Assembly (NCBI GenBank): GCA_030739735.1
Contig: JASLYQ010000012.1
Span: 1-64,000 of the forward strand
Direction of reading: 5' to 3'
DNA: 64,000 nucleotides
From: Alphaproteobacteria bacterium
GTDB lineage: Bacteria; Pseudomonadota; Alphaproteobacteria; UBA7887
Part shown: one piece after another, positions 16,702-28,423 of the stretch
How the letters are laid out: the number at the start of each line of letters is the position of its first letter
How positions within the stretch are numbered: position 1 is the first letter of the stretch
Program-made: the position numbers and the translations under genes
The notes under the pieces: model-generated
What the model was told of the DNA's origin: nothing
Database searches by the model: none
The model's input: only the letters and a program-made list of their open reading frames with translations

Positions 16702-17676
16702 ATGCGCTTCTTCGGCGATCTTGTCTTCCTGATCCTGCTTCTCGCGGTGGTCGCGGTGGTGGGCGTTATTTGGCTGTCCGGCCACACCGAGCGCCCCGGG
16801 CCGCATGATGACGAGGCCCTGGTTGAGATTGCCCCGGGCAGCAGCATTGCCACCATCACCGACAGCTTGGAAACCGCCGGTGTTATCGACAATCCCAGTC
16901 TCTTTGCTATCGCCGCCCGTATTCTGGCCAGGGATGGCAGTCTCAAGGCTGGCGAATATGCCGTGCCGGCAGGCGAGAGCATGCGCGATGTCATCGCCCG
17001 TCTCTCGGAAGGCCGTGTGCTGACCCGCCGCGTTACTATTCCTGAGGGCTTGACCTCGGCCGAGATCGTGGCCCTGATGGCCGCAACGCCCACACTCCGG
17101 GGCGAGGTCACGGTAAGGCCACCTGAAGGCAGTCTGCTCCCCGAGACTTATCACTACAACAAGGGCGACACGCGCGATGCGGTGCTGGCGCGCATGACCG
17201 ACGCCATGGCTATGATCCTCGCCGAGCTCTGGGAGACCCGCGCCGAAAACCTGCCCTTCACGACGCCAGAGGAGGCGGTGACTCTCGCCTCTATCGTGGA
17301 GAAGGAGGTGGGTGTGGCGGGTGAACATCGCCGCGTTGCCGGCGTTTTCGCCAATCGCCTGCGTCTCGGCATGCGCCTGCAGTCGGACCCGACCGTGATC
17401 TACGGCCTGACCAATGGTGCCGGCCCGCTCGGCCGTTCACTCACCCGCGCCGATCTTATCGCACCGCATCCCTACAACACCTACCTCATCGATGCCCTGC
17501 CGCCGTACCCCATCACCAACCCCGGCGCCACGGCAATTGCTGCTGTGCTCGACCCGCTGGAGACCGAAGATCTTTACTTCGTGGCCGACGGCAGCGGCAG
17601 TCACGCCTTTGCCCGTACCCTCGAAGAGCATAACCGCAATGCCGCCGCCTGGCGCCGTATCCGCGACGCCCAATAG
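16702..17676 (+). CDS. mltG: Endolytic murein transglycosylase MltG
   Basis: Inner-membrane YceG-family enzyme that cuts nascent peptidoglycan strands. 324 residues: one N-terminal membrane helix (DLVFLILLLAVVAVVGVIWL), a LysM-like region, then the catalytic domain with LASIVEKEVG (catalytic Glu), RVAGVFANRL and LRLGMRLQSDPTVIYG. Position after fabF, 23 bases downstream, is the standard alphaproteobacterial arrangement. Confidence 0.95.
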   Translation: MRFFGDLVFLILLLAVVAVVGVIWLSGHTERPGPHDDEALVEIAPGSSIATITDSLETAGVIDNPSLFAIAARILARDGSLKAGEYAVPAGESMRDVIARLSEGRVLTRRVTIPEGLTSAEIVALMAATPTLRGEVTVRPPEGSLLPETYHYNKGDTRDAVLARMTDAMAMILAELWETRAENLPFTTPEEAVTLASIVEKEVGVAGEHRRVAGVFANRLRLGMRLQSDPTVIYGLTNGAGPLGRSLTRADLIAPHPYNTYLIDALPPYPITNPGATAIAAVLDPLETEDLYFVADGSGSHAFARTLEEHNRNAAAWRRIRDAQ

Positions 17677-17973
17677 GCGCCGGCTGATGGTCTCAAGCCC
17701 AGCAATATTTCTTCCACGCCATTCCGCTCCCCGGTGCCGGATATGCTCGATTGCACCCATCGACTCAATGTGCTCTCCGCCAGGTTTGCTTTTGCCCCAA
17801 GCGCCCGTAGTCTTCCGCTCCGCTTGACATTTCGTCCAGCAAGGGCCATCTCTCCGCCATTGATTGTCTCGCGATTGCGCGAAGCGCCGCTAGCGGCGCC
17901 ACTTCCCGGGAACAATTTCACACAGTGATAACGTCGATTGGGCGCGCCCAGCTCGGCGCGTAAGGACACCCTC
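17677..17973. other. Intergenic region between mltG and the DEAD-box helicase
   Basis: About 297 bases without a credible gene. It contains a perfect 16-base palindrome GCGCCGCTAGCGGCGC (17884-17899) and a TTGACA (17824-17829) without a convincing -10. It probably carries the mltG 3' end and the helicase leader; cold-inducible helicases often have long leaders, but no specific element is recognisable. Confidence 0.5.
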
Positions 17974-19230
17974 TTGACTGATAAGTACTTCTCAGCGCTC
18001 GGCTTGGCCGAGCCGCTGCAACGGGCGCTGAGCGCCAGAGATCACCACACTCCCACCCCTATTCAGGCCAAGGCTATTCCGGCTCTTCTCGACGGTAGGG
18101 ACATATTGGGTATTGCCCAAACCGGTACCGGCAAGACCGCGGCCTTCGCCTTGCCCATTCTTGATACGCTGTCACGTAAGCGCTCAAGCGGCAGGCGACG
18201 GAATCCCCGCGCCCTGGTCCTTGCGCCGACGCGCGAGCTTGCCATCCAGATCGGCGAGGAGTTTCGTGCCTATGGGCAGCACCTGAAATTGCATCATGCC
18301 GTCGTCTTCGGCGGCGTCAGTCAGAAGCCGCAGGTCACGGCGCTTAAGCGCGGCGTCGATATCCTGGTCGCGACGCCGGGCCGCCTACTCGACCTTATGG
18401 GCCAGGGCCTGGTTTGTCTTGATCAGGTCGACCATTTTGTTCTCGACGAAGCTGACCGCATGCTCGACATGGGCTTCGTCCGCGACGTACGCCGCATTGT
18501 CGCGGTGCTGCCCGAGGCACGCCAGTCGCTGCTTTTCTCGGCCACCATGCCGCATGAAATTTCTCGATTGTCTGGCGACCTGCTCAACGAGCCGATGCGC
18601 ATCGAAGTGGCGCCGCAGGCGACGCCCATCGAGCGCATCGCGCAACGCGTGTATCACGTCGATGCTGGGGCGAAGAAAGGTCTGCTTATAAAGATTCTCG
18701 GCGATCCTACCTTGACTCGCGTACTCGTTTTTGCGCGCACCAAGCACCGCGCTAACCGGGTTACCGAGCAGTTGACAAAAAGCGGCATCACGGCCGATGC
18801 TATTCATGGTAACAAGTCGCAAGGTGCCCGCCAGCGCGCCCTCAAGCGGTTCCGCGATGGTGAGGTGCGGGTGCTGGTGGCAACCGATATCGCGGCCCGC
18901 GGTATCGATGTCGACGAGGTCAGCCATGTCATCAACTACGAGCTGCCCAACGAGCCGGAAAGCTACGTGCATCGTATAGGACGGACGGCACGGGCTGGCG
19001 CCGACGGTATCGCCTTGTCGCTCTGTGACCGTGGCGAGCGGGCCTATCTCAAGGATATCGAGCGTTTGATTAACTGCCGGCTAGCGGTGGTCGGCGACAG
19101 CCCCGTCGAGAAAGTCGCGGAGGATCGGACCAAGGCGCGCTCGGCGCGGCAAAACCGGCGCCACGGCCCGGCCTCGGCACGCCACCGCAGGCGTAGCGGC
19201 AGTCGCCGGCGGGCGCCGGCAGCGGCGTAA
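17974..19230 (+). CDS. DEAD-box ATP-dependent RNA helicase (RhlE-like)
   Basis: RNA-unwinding ATPase, probably acting in ribosome assembly or RNA turnover. The preferred start is TTG 17974 (MTDKYFSALGLAEPL) with AAGGA 8 bases upstream; the frame extends to 17938 but the extra residues are not helicase-like. Q motif TPIQAKAIPALL, motif I AQTGTGKT (about 49-56), PTRELA, DEAD near 156, SAT, and motif VI HRIGRTARAG. The last 50 residues are a basic Arg/Ser tail typical of RhlE-type helicases. About 418 residues. Confidence 0.93.
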   Translation: MTDKYFSALGLAEPLQRALSARDHHTPTPIQAKAIPALLDGRDILGIAQTGTGKTAAFALPILDTLSRKRSSGRRRNPRALVLAPTRELAIQIGEEFRAYGQHLKLHHAVVFGGVSQKPQVTALKRGVDILVATPGRLLDLMGQGLVCLDQVDHFVLDEADRMLDMGFVRDVRRIVAVLPEARQSLLFSATMPHEISRLSGDLLNEPMRIEVAPQATPIERIAQRVYHVDAGAKKGLLIKILGDPTLTRVLVFARTKHRANRVTEQLTKSGITADAIHGNKSQGARQRALKRFRDGEVRVLVATDIAARGIDVDEVSHVINYELPNEPESYVHRIGRTARAGADGIALSLCDRGERAYLKDIERLINCRLAVVGDSPVEKVAEDRTKARSARQNRRHGPASARHRRRSGSRRRAPAAA

Positions 19231-19259
19231 GCCCAGCTCTGGTATTATCGCCGTCCACG

Positions 19260-20104
19260 ATGCGAGAAGCATCTCTTAGACAGGCCTTTGTAGCGGCGGT
19301 AGCGTTTGCCACTGTGCCGTTCCTGGCCTTCGCGGCCGAGCCGGGCGAACGCTTCCGCCATTGCGCGGACTGCCCCGAGATGGTGGTGGTGCCGGCGGGC
19401 GAGTTCGTCATGGGCTCTCCCTCTGACGAGCCGGGGCACAGCGAGATCGAAGAGCCCAGGCACCGTGCCGCTATCCGCCGGCCGCTCGCCATCGGCCGCA
19501 CCGAAGTCACCTATGCTGAATGGGATGCCTGCGCCGCCGACGGTGGTTGCAACGGTCTGTGCCTGGATGCTGCTGTCGGCGGTGCGCGTCCGGTGGTCCA
19601 GGTGAGCTGGAACGATGCCATCGCCTATACGGTCTGGCTCAGCAGCAAGGTGCGCGCGCGCTATCGTTTGATGAGCGAGACCGAGTGGGAATATGCGGCG
19701 AGAGCCGGCTCGACGGGCTCGTACCATTGGCAGGGGCGGCCTGTGCGCACGCCAATGTTGCGGCATGCCGCAACAATAGCACCCTCCCGGTTGTCTCTTA
19801 TGCCGCCAATTCGTTCGGGCTGCACGACATGATTGGCAACGTGTCAGAATGGGTGCAGGACTGTTGGTTTACAGGCTATGAGGGTCTATCCGCCGACGGT
19901 TTACCACGTTCGCAATCACGCGGCGGCAATCCCATCGAGCCCACAGCGCACCTCTCGCGAGGCGGTTGCGGTAAGCGCGCCTATCGTGGCGGTGCCTGGG
20001 ACAGTTCGCCAGCTGAGGCCCGCGCAGCGAGTCGCGCCGGCGCAGTGCGCGACTATCGCAGCGATGCGATCGGCTTTCGTGTAGCGACGACTGCGCTGGA
20101 TTGA
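19260..20104 (+). pseudogene. Frameshifted SUMF1/formylglycine-generating-enzyme-like secreted protein
   Basis: Two overlapping frames make one protein. Frame one begins with a signal peptide (FVAAVAFATVPFLAFA) and the family opening DCPEMVVVPAGEFVMGS, EVTYAEWDAC and MSETEWEYAARAGS up to about 19735. The remainder (GAACAHANVAACR, NSFGLHDMIGNVSEWVQDCW, KRAYRGGAWDSSP, DAIGFRVA) is in the -1 frame to 20104. A single lost G in the run at about 19728-19738 would explain it. The paired active-site cysteines of true formylglycine-generating enzymes are not seen, so even the intact form was probably a non-catalytic SUMF1-fold protein. A sequencing error cannot be excluded. Confidence 0.8.
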
Positions 20105-20217
20105 TCAAAGAACTCGAAACCGGCGCAGCCCGCACCGTGCATGCTGTCACTCAAAATCAAGTCACGGCGCCTCGTGTATGGTCTCGCACTATCAAGTGAA
20201 ATCACTGAGCGCTGGTA

Positions 20218-21189
20218 TCAGTCGAGTGTTGCTAGGAACTCGAGCAAGGCGGCGTTAATCGCCTCGGGCGCTTCCTGCTGCACCCAGTGGCCGGCACCAT
20301 CGATGATGCGGATGAGACGCATATCGTCGCATAGCTCGTCAACATTGGCATAGCCGTCGTGATTGTGCACGAAGCGGCGCACCACGTCTTCCGAGCCGGC
20401 GATAAAGGCACTTGGTTGGCGGATGCGCGCTGTACCTATCTCCGGCAAAGCGACGAAGTCCTTGTCCTGGTTGCGGTATCGGTTGATCGGACCGCGGAAG
20501 CCACCCGCCTCGAAATTTTCTACGAAATAGTCGAGGTCGTGCTCTGTCAGCCAGGCCGGGAGCGGATCCGGGTCGACCAGCGGACCGAGCATGGTGCTGT
20601 CCGGCTTGCGCTCGGTCCACGTGTGCGTTGGCGCTGCCTCGCCTGAGAGGGAGTAATAGATTTTGCGCAACGCCGTGCGCACATCGGCCTCGAATTCCGC
20701 CTCGGCTACGCCCTCTTCCTGAAAGTAGAGCTGGTAAAAGAATTTGTCCTTGTAAAGGCGCCGCCACAGCTCGATCAACGAAACCTCGCGGCGTCTGCGA
20801 TACGGCACGCTCAGACAGGTCACGGCGGCAACCCTATCGGGGTGTAGGGCTGCAGTATTCCAGCAGATCGGTGCACCCCAATCGTGGCCCACCAGAATCG
20901 CCGTTTCTTCGCTTAAACGATCGATGAGGCCGACGATATCGGCCATCATATGCGCCATGTCGTACGACTCGACGCGGAGCGGCTTGGTGCTGCCGCCATA
21001 ACCACGCATGTCGGGCACGGCGACGCGGTAGCCCGCTTCGGCGATAGGCCTGATCTGATGCCGCCAGGAGTACCAGAGCTCGGGCCAGCCATGCACCAGG
21101 ATGACTAGCGGCCCTTCGCCGTCCTCAAGCGCCACGCGCAGGTGGATGCCGTTCGTGGCAAGGGTCTGGAAGAAGAATTCGTCCTGCAT
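20218..21189 (-). CDS. Alpha/beta hydrolase, epoxide-hydrolase type
   Basis: 323-residue alpha/beta hydrolase. The oxyanion-hole motif HGWPELWYSWRHQ lies near residue 34, the nucleophile Asp is in VGHDWGAP near 104, and the catalytic His is in GAGHWVQQEAP near 300, the layout of epoxide hydrolases and related dehalogenases. The natural substrate is unknown. The ATG overlaps the upstream acyl-CoA dehydrogenase stop by one base (TGATG), so the two are translationally coupled and may act on the same fatty or aromatic acid. Confidence 0.88.
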   Translation of the reverse strand: MQDEFFFQTLATNGIHLRVALEDGEGPLVILVHGWPELWYSWRHQIRPIAEAGYRVAVPDMRGYGGSTKPLRVESYDMAHMMADIVGLIDRLSEETAILVGHDWGAPICWNTAALHPDRVAAVTCLSVPYRRRREVSLIELWRRLYKDKFFYQLYFQEEGVAEAEFEADVRTALRKIYYSLSGEAAPTHTWTERKPDSTMLGPLVDPDPLPAWLTEHDLDYFVENFEAGGFRGPINRYRNQDKDFVALPEIGTARIRQPSAFIAGSEDVVRRFVHNHDGYANVDELCDDMRLIRIIDGAGHWVQQEAPEAINAALLEFLATLD

Positions 21190-22301
21190 CAGTTGGCTCT
21201 ATTCCATAAATCCCGGGCGATGACGACGTTCTGGATCTCGGTTGTGCCGTCAATGTATTGCGCCATCTTGGCACCGGCCAGGTGGCGCGGTAAGGGCGTG
21301 TCGTGGCAGAGACCGTTGGCACCAAGCGCTTGCATGCATTGGGCCAGACCGTCGAGCGCAACACGGGTGGCGAATTTCTTGGCGTGGGCGGCGGCGACAG
21401 TGACGTTCTCGCCGCGGTCGAGGGCGGCGGCGGCGTCATAGGCCATCAGGCGCGCGGCATGGGCGTTGGTGGCGACATCAGCGAGCTGCCATCGCAGGCC
21501 CTGAAAATCGGCTAACTTTTGCCCGAAGGCGGATTTGGCGGCCGTCGCGGCAACCGCAATATCGAGGCCGGCGCGCAGCATGCCCGCGCACATGGCGGCG
21601 ACGTTGATGCGCGCGATATCGATGCCCGCCATGGCCGCCTTGAAGGCGCGTTCGGGCGGTAGCAATGCGGCGTCGTCGCCAACGCGGCAACCCTCGAAGC
21701 GAATGCCGCCCGTTCCCAGCGCGTGGCCGCCGAGCATGGCGTAGGCGTCCTCGCGTACCACGCCGGGGGTATAGGTGGGGACAAGGAAGCAGGCGATGCC
21801 ACGCCAGTCGGCGCTCGTGCCGGTCTGGGCGTAGACGCTGAGCAAATCGGCACTCGCCGCGTTCGAGACCCAGCTCTTGGCACCGTCGAGCACCCAGTCG
21901 TCGCCGTCGCGCCGCGCGGCGCAAGCGATCGCTGCAGCGTCACTGCCGCCGCCCGGCTCGGTCAGTAGGAAGGCGCCGAGGGACTCGCCAGCCAGCACAG
22001 CCGGCAGCCAACGGGCACACTGTGCCTCTGAGCCGTTGCGGCTGATATTGCCGCCAAGATTGTTGTGCACGAGAAGCGACATGGCGAATGCGTAGTCCGC
22101 CGCCGCCAGGGTCTCCATGACCTCGGCCATGGCCACGACGCCAAGCCCGACGCCACCGTATTCCGGCGCGACCAGTAGGCCGCAGAGCCCTGCCTTGGCG
22201 GCGGCTGCGAATGCCTCGCGCGGATAGCGGCGCTCGTGCTCCCAGGCCGCAGCGTTGGGGACGATGACATTGGCGGCGAAGGCGCGGGCTGCGTCGAGCA
22301 T
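21189..22301 (-). CDS. Acyl-CoA dehydrogenase family protein
   Basis: FAD-dependent acyl-CoA oxidation, 370 residues. FAD/substrate motifs GAFLLTEPGGGSDAAA and WVLDGAKSWVSNA, and helical C-terminal domain with FGQKLADFQGLRWQLADV. In the C-terminal loop, where medium-chain enzymes carry catalytic Glu (YEGT), this protein reads YIDGTTEIQ, with Asp351 at the Glu position. The N-terminus (MLDAARAFAANVIVP) begins late compared with the usual 380-400 residues, so a true start slightly upstream, inside the short gap to xerC, or a trimmed N-terminus is possible. Coupled to the downstream hydrolase gene. Confidence 0.9.
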   Translation of the reverse strand: MLDAARAFAANVIVPNAAAWEHERRYPREAFAAAAKAGLCGLLVAPEYGGVGLGVVAMAEVMETLAAADYAFAMSLLVHNNLGGNISRNGSEAQCARWLPAVLAGESLGAFLLTEPGGGSDAAAIACAARRDGDDWVLDGAKSWVSNAASADLLSVYAQTGTSADWRGIACFLVPTYTPGVVREDAYAMLGGHALGTGGIRFEGCRVGDDAALLPPERAFKAAMAGIDIARINVAAMCAGMLRAGLDIAVAATAAKSAFGQKLADFQGLRWQLADVATNAHAARLMAYDAAAALDRGENVTVAAAHAKKFATRVALDGLAQCMQALGANGLCHDTPLPRHLAGAKMAQYIDGTTEIQNVVIARDLWNRAN

Positions 22302-22306
22302 GTGTC

Positions 22307-23248
22307 TTATGAACGGTTGCGCGCGCGGGGATGGGCAGCGCGGTAGGTGGCCTGCATCTGCTCACTCGCTACGGCGGTATAGCGCTGGGTGGTCGAGAGG
22401 CTGGCGTGGCCGAGTAGCTCCTGGATGGTGCGCAGATCGCCGCCAGCGCCGAGCAAGTGGGTAGCGAAGCTGTGGCGCAGCGCGTGGGGTGTTGCAGTCT
22501 CCGGTAGGCCGAGGAGCACCCTGGCGCGGCGCATCTGCCTTTGCGCGACACCGGGGTTAAGCCTGCCGCCGCGGGCGCCGACGAACAGCGGTGCCTCTGG
22601 CGTCACGGCGAAGGCTCGCGCGCCTAAATACGCGACGATGGCATCGCGCACGATGGGCAGCACCGGCACCAGACGCTGCTTGCCACCCTTGCCGTCGATG
22701 CGCAGCACTTCGGCCCCGGCCGTATCACCGCAGTTGAGCGCCAGCGCCTCGGCAATGCGCAAGCCGCAGCCGTATAGCAAAGTGAACAACGCCGCATCGC
22801 GGAGGCCCTGCCAATCGCCGCTGACTTCTGCGACAACGTCAGCGACCGCTTTGGCATCGCCCGGCGCCAGCGGCCGTGGCACGGCGCGAGGCTGCTTCGG
22901 CGTGCGCAATGTGCCAATCACCGAGTTGTGGACAAGGTCACGCTTGTCGAGATAGCGGAAAAAGCCACGAACGACGGACAGTGCCCGCGCGGTGGAGCTT
23001 TTCGCCCCGCCCGCCGAGGCTCGTCGTGCCAGCCAAGCGCGAAAGTCGGCGGCTTTGAGACTTGCTAGTTGATCGAGCCCCGGCGGTCCACCGAGATGCC
23101 TGACCAGGAAGGCGAGAAAGTTATCGAGATCGCGGTCGTAAGCGTCAAGCGTGTAGGCCGAGGAACGGCGCTCGTCCGCCAGCCAGCGCCGCCAACCGTC
23201 GCGCGCCGCGGCGAGTTCGGGGGCGAGGGGGGCGATGACGCGCGCCAT
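22307..23248 (-). CDS. xerC: Tyrosine recombinase XerC
   Basis: Site-specific recombinase that resolves chromosome dimers at dif with XerD. 313 residues: N-terminal SAM-like domain, then catalytic Arg in LLYGCGLRIAEAL, HALRHSFATHLLGAGGDLRTIQELLGHASLSTTQ with the HxxR and second His, and the tyrosine nucleophile in RYTAV near residue 293. XerC rather than XerD is inferred from its location next to priA and from sequence feel only. It lies 12 bases after the transaldolase gene. Confidence 0.88.
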   Translation of the reverse strand: MARVIAPLAPELAAARDGWRRWLADERRSSAYTLDAYDRDLDNFLAFLVRHLGGPPGLDQLASLKAADFRAWLARRASAGGAKSSTARALSVVRGFFRYLDKRDLVHNSVIGTLRTPKQPRAVPRPLAPGDAKAVADVVAEVSGDWQGLRDAALFTLLYGCGLRIAEALALNCGDTAGAEVLRIDGKGGKQRLVPVLPIVRDAIVAYLGARAFAVTPEAPLFVGARGGRLNPGVAQRQMRRARVLLGLPETATPHALRHSFATHLLGAGGDLRTIQELLGHASLSTTQRYTAVASEQMQATYRAAHPRARNRS

Positions 23249-23260
23249 CGCGGGCGATCT

Positions 23261-23938
23261 CTACTCTGCCGCCTCGGCGGATAGGATACTCTCGCCGGTC
23301 TTTTCCCAATCAGCGAGGAAGGCCGCTAGCCCCTTGTCGGTGAGCGGGTGTTGGGCAAGCTGGCGCAGCACTTTCGGTGGGATGGTGGCGACATCGGCGC
23401 CGAGCTTGGCTGCCTCCACCACATGCAGTGGGCTGCGGATCGAGGCCACTAGCACCTCGGTGGTCACCGTGTCGGGATAGGCCGCGTAGATGTCGCAGAT
23501 ATCGGCGATCAGTTGCATGCCGTCCTGGCCGAGATCGTCCAGCCGGCCGATGAAAGGCGAGATGAAGGTCGCACCGACCTTCGCTGCCAGCAAGGCCTGG
23601 GCCGGAGTGAAGCAGAGGGTGACGTTGACCATGGTGCCGTCGTCGCGCAGGCGCCGGCAGGCCTTCAGGCCGTTCCAGGTCAAGGGTACCTTGATGGCGA
23701 TATTCGCCGCGACCTTGGCTAGGCGCCGGCCTTCGGCCACCATGCCATCGGCGTCCGTCGCCGTGACCTCGGCGCTCACCGGGCCGTCGACGAGCGAGCA
23801 AATCTCCTCGATTGCCGGGAAGAAGCTGCGTCCGGTCTTTGCTATAAGAGACGGATTGGTGGTGACGCCGTCGAGCAGGCCGGTCGCCGCCAGATCGCGA
23901 ATCTCGTTAATGTCGGCGGTATCAATGAAGAACTTCAT
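23261..23938 (-). CDS. tal: Transaldolase, fructose-6-phosphate-aldolase type
   Basis: Small (225-residue) transaldolase of the Tal/FSA subfamily, transferring dihydroxyacetone units in the pentose phosphate pathway. [16 protein letters not shown] at the start, [14 protein letters not shown], Schiff-base lysine in [16 protein letters not shown] near residue 85, and [23 protein letters not shown]. Whether it works as transaldolase or fructose-6-phosphate aldolase cannot be told from sequence alone. Divergent from priA with 45 bases between. Confidence 0.93.
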   Translation of the reverse strand: MKFFIDTADINEIRDLAATGLLDGVTTNPSLIAKTGRSFFPAIEEICSLVDGPVSAEVTATDADGMVAEGRRLAKVAANIAIKVPLTWNGLKACRRLRDDGTMVNVTLCFTPAQALLAAKVGATFISPFIGRLDDLGQDGMQLIADICDIYAAYPDTVTTEVLVASIRSPLHVVEAAKLGADVATIPPKVLRQLAQHPLTDKGLAAFLADWEKTGESILSAEAAE

Positions 23939-23983
23939 GGCGCCGTGTCCCCTCGCTGCTTCCCAGACCGAAGAGTCTAGCGA

Positions 23984-26161
23984 ATGACAACGTCCGCTGC
24001 CAGCGTGGCGACGGTCCGGGTACTGCTACCGCTACCCCTGGTCGGAACCTACGACTATCGCCTTCCGGAAACCTTGGGCGTCGTGCCGGGAAGCTTCGTG
24101 AGCGTCCCTCTCGGCCCGCGCAGCGTTACCGGCGTGGTTTGGCGCGAGGGTGCGGGCGATGTCGTGGCAGAAAAGCTGCGCGATATCGAATCGGTTCTGT
24201 CGGCGCCGCCCATGGGAAAGCCCTTGCGCGATTTGGTAGATTGGGTAGCGGGCTATACTTTGGCGACGCGTGGGACCGTACTACGCATGGCGATGAGCGT
24301 GCCTGCGGCGCTTGAGCCGCCGCGCCTGGAGACTGTGCTGCGCCGCTCTGGCCGCGAGCCCGACCGCCTGACGCCCCAGCGCACGGCCGTCCTGCTGGTG
24401 CTCGGCGAGGGCGCGATGATAGCAAGCGCCTTGGCTCGTGCCGCGGGTGTCAGGGTCGGTGTGGTGCGCGGTCTGGTCAAGGCCGGCGCGCTACTGCCCG
24501 AGCAGCGGCGCAGTGAAAGCCGCTGGCAGCGGCCTGACCACACGCGCGCTGGGCCGGCGCTGTCGCCGCCGCAGGCTGCTGCCGCCGAAGCCTTGGTCGC
24601 CGACGTGGTGGAGCGGCGCTTCTCCACCTTCCTGCTCGATGGGGTCACCGGCTCGGGCAAGACGGAGGTCTATTTCGAGGCTATCGCTGCGGCGCTTGCC
24701 GCTGGCCGCCAGGCGCTGGTTCTGCTACCCGAGATAGGGCTAGGCGCACAATGGTTGGCGCGTTTTGCCGCGCGCTTCGGGGCACAGCCGGCACAGTGGC
24801 ATTCCGATCTTGGCCAGACGACTCGGCGCGACACTTGGCGCGCCGTCGCCGAGGGCGAGGTAAAAGTGGTGGTCGGCGCACGCTCGGCCCTTTTCCTGCC
24901 CTTTCCCGACCTCGGCGTCATCGTCGTCGATGAGGAGCACGATGCGTCCTATAAGCAGGACGAGGGCGTGACCTACAATGCTCGCGACATGGCGGTAGTG
25001 CGAGCGCACTTCGAGAGCGTGCCGCTGGTCTTGGCCAGTGCCACCCCGGCGCTTGAGACGGTACACAACGTCGAGCGCGGTCGCTATCGGCGGCTGCTCC
25101 TGCCTGACCGGCACGGCGTCGCCGAACTACCCGACATTGCCGCAGTCGATCTCCGGCGGACACCGCCGTCGCGAGGGCATTGGCTGTCGCCGCCCTTGGT
25201 CGAAGGTTTGACGGAGACGCTGGCGCGCGGCGAGCAGGCGCTCTTGTTCCTCAATCGGCGTGGCTACGCGCCACTAACACTATGCCGCAGTTGCGGCCAC
25301 CGTCTGGAGTGTCCCAACTGCTCAGCCTGGTTAGTCGAGCATCGCCTGACGCGCGAGTTGCGCTGTCACCATTGCGACCAGCGCATCGCCTTGCCGGAGG
25401 AATGCCCATCTTGCGGTACTAGTGATTCGCTGGCGGCCTGTGGGCCCGGCATCGAGCGCTTGGCGGAGGAGATGGCGACGCGCTTTCCTGATGCCCGCCT
25501 GGCGATCATGGCGAGTGATACGGTGCACGGGCCGGAAGCTGCAGCAACGCTCATCGACAGCGTTACGGCCGGCGAGGTCGACATTCTCGTGGGCACCCAG
25601 ATGGTTACCAAAGGTCATCACTTTCCCGCGCTTACCCTGGTCGGTGTGGTTGATGCCGATCTCGGGTTGGCCGGCGGCGATCTGCGCGCGGCCGAGCGCA
25701 CCTTTCAGCTTCTCTTCCAGGTTGCTGGTCGGGCTGGGCGTGCTGAGCGCGCCGGCCGCGTTTTGGTGCAGACCACAGCGCCGGAGCATCCCGTGATGCG
25801 GGCGCTGGTGGCTGCCGACAGGGACAGCTTTATCGCTAGCGAGATGGCCGAGCGCCGTGCCGCCGGCATGCCGCCGTTCGGCCGGCTAGCGGCGATAATC
25901 GTGTCGTCGACTGATGCCGAGGCCGCACGGGCCAGTGCCGCCGCCTTGCGCCGCGCAGCACCCGATACCAAAGGGATTAGTGTACTGGGCCCGGCGCCAG
26001 CGCCGCTCTCTCTGATCCGCGGCCGCTACCGCTTTCGGCTGTTGATAAGCGGTGGCGTATCGCCGCCCCTACAACCCTATCTGACGTGCTGGCTGGGCGC
26101 GGTAAAAGTGCCGTCGAGGGTAAGGGTCCAGGTCGATATCGACCCTTACGGCTTTTTATGA
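23984..26161 (+). CDS. priA: Primosomal helicase PriA
   Basis: Restarts collapsed replication forks by loading DnaB. 725 residues: N-terminal 3' DNA-binding domain, Walker [27 protein letters not shown] (DEAH-type Walker B plus aromatic loop), a zinc-binding insertion with paired cysteines ([24 protein letters not shown]), and helicase motif [22 protein letters not shown] start. A hairpin-plus-T-tract terminator follows at 26228-26257. Confidence 0.97.
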   Translation: MTTSAASVATVRVLLPLPLVGTYDYRLPETLGVVPGSFVSVPLGPRSVTGVVWREGAGDVVAEKLRDIESVLSAPPMGKPLRDLVDWVAGYTLATRGTVLRMAMSVPAALEPPRLETVLRRSGREPDRLTPQRTAVLLVLGEGAMIASALARAAGVRVGVVRGLVKAGALLPEQRRSESRWQRPDHTRAGPALSPPQAAAAEALVADVVERRFSTFLLDGVTGSGKTEVYFEAIAAALAAGRQALVLLPEIGLGAQWLARFAARFGAQPAQWHSDLGQTTRRDTWRAVAEGEVKVVVGARSALFLPFPDLGVIVVDEEHDASYKQDEGVTYNARDMAVVRAHFESVPLVLASATPALETVHNVERGRYRRLLLPDRHGVAELPDIAAVDLRRTPPSRGHWLSPPLVEGLTETLARGEQALLFLNRRGYAPLTLCRSCGHRLECPNCSAWLVEHRLTRELRCHHCDQRIALPEECPSCGTSDSLAACGPGIERLAEEMATRFPDARLAIMASDTVHGPEAAATLIDSVTAGEVDILVGTQMVTKGHHFPALTLVGVVDADLGLAGGDLRAAERTFQLLFQVAGRAGRAERAGRVLVQTTAPEHPVMRALVAADRDSFIASEMAERRAAGMPPFGRLAAIIVSSTDAEAARASAAALRRAAPDTKGISVLGPAPAPLSLIRGRYRFRLLISGGVSPPLQPYLTCWLGAVKVPSRVRVQVDIDPYGFL

Positions 26162-26227
26162 CTCGCGGCGATGTTGCAAGCACAAAATAGGTGTGTTACC
26201 TAACGCCCGCCTCCGGGCGAAGCCACC

Positions 26228-26257
26228 GCCAGCCAATACGTTTACGGCTGGTTTTTC
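26228..26257 (+). terminator. Rho-independent terminator after priA
   Basis: CCAGCC (26229-26234) pairs with GGCTGG (26246-26251), followed at once by TTTTT. A second hairpin, CGCCCG-CCTC-CGGGCG, precedes it at 26204-26219. It separates priA from the atp operon. Confidence 0.75.
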
Positions 26258-26307
26258 TTGTTTATCAAAGCCTTACTGCATCGTTGAGCAGTCTCTAGAG
26301 GGCATCC

Positions 26308-26864
26308 GTGGCGGAACAGGCATTCGGCGTCTCCGGTCTTGCCGGGCGTTATGCGACGGCGTTGTTCGAATTGGCGCGTGAGCGCGACGCGCTCGACGCC
26401 ATCGCGGGCGATTTGGGCTCGCTTAAGGCCATGCTGGACGAAAGTGAGGCGCTGCGCCGGCTGGTGCTGAGCCCAGTCATCGCACGCGAGGATCAGGGCC
26501 GCGCCATGGTAGCTTTGGTCGAGCGCGCTGATCTCGGCGAGTTGACGGGCAACTTTGTCGGGCTACTGGCCAGCAATCGACGTCTTTTCGCGCTTGCCGA
26601 CATGATTGCTGCCTACGAGATGCTGCTGGCCGCACATCGCGGCGAGGTCACCGCGGAAGTGCTTAGCGCCCGCCCGTTGAGCGAGGTTCAAACGGATGCC
26701 GTCGCCGCGGCGCTGAAGCGCGTCGTCGGCGGCGATGTAAGACTGACCACCAGCGTCGATGAATCGCTGCTTGGTGGACTTGTCGTGAAGCTCGGCTCGC
26801 AAATGGTCGACGCATCGCTCAAGGCCAAACTGCAATCCCTCGAGCTCGTCATGAAAGGAGCCGC

Positions 26865-26868
<4 letters not shown>
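26308..26868 (+). CDS. atpH: ATP synthase F1 subunit delta
   Basis: Links F1 to the peripheral stalk of ATP synthase. 186 residues with the OSCP/delta pattern: [14 protein letters not shown] at the start, [18 protein letters not shown] in the middle and [28 protein letters not shown] at the end. The start is GTG. First gene of atpHAGDC; overlaps atpA by ATGA. Confidence 0.96.
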
Positions 26869-28397
<1,529 letters not shown>

Positions 28398-28423
28398 GAG
28401 CGGTCGCTGCGAGTAGAGAAACG

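Noticed and set aside
17884-17899. Perfect 16-base palindrome before the helicase gene
   Set aside because: GC-rich palindromes of this size are expected occasionally; no T tract, no second copy, and no recognised operator, so not called as a functional site.
17911-17925. Fifteen bases identical to part of the E. coli lac operator/M13-reverse-primer region (AACAATTTCACACAG)
   Set aside because: Not followed by further lac or vector sequence (GGAAACAGCT is absent), so vector contamination or a LacI site is unlikely; probably coincidence.
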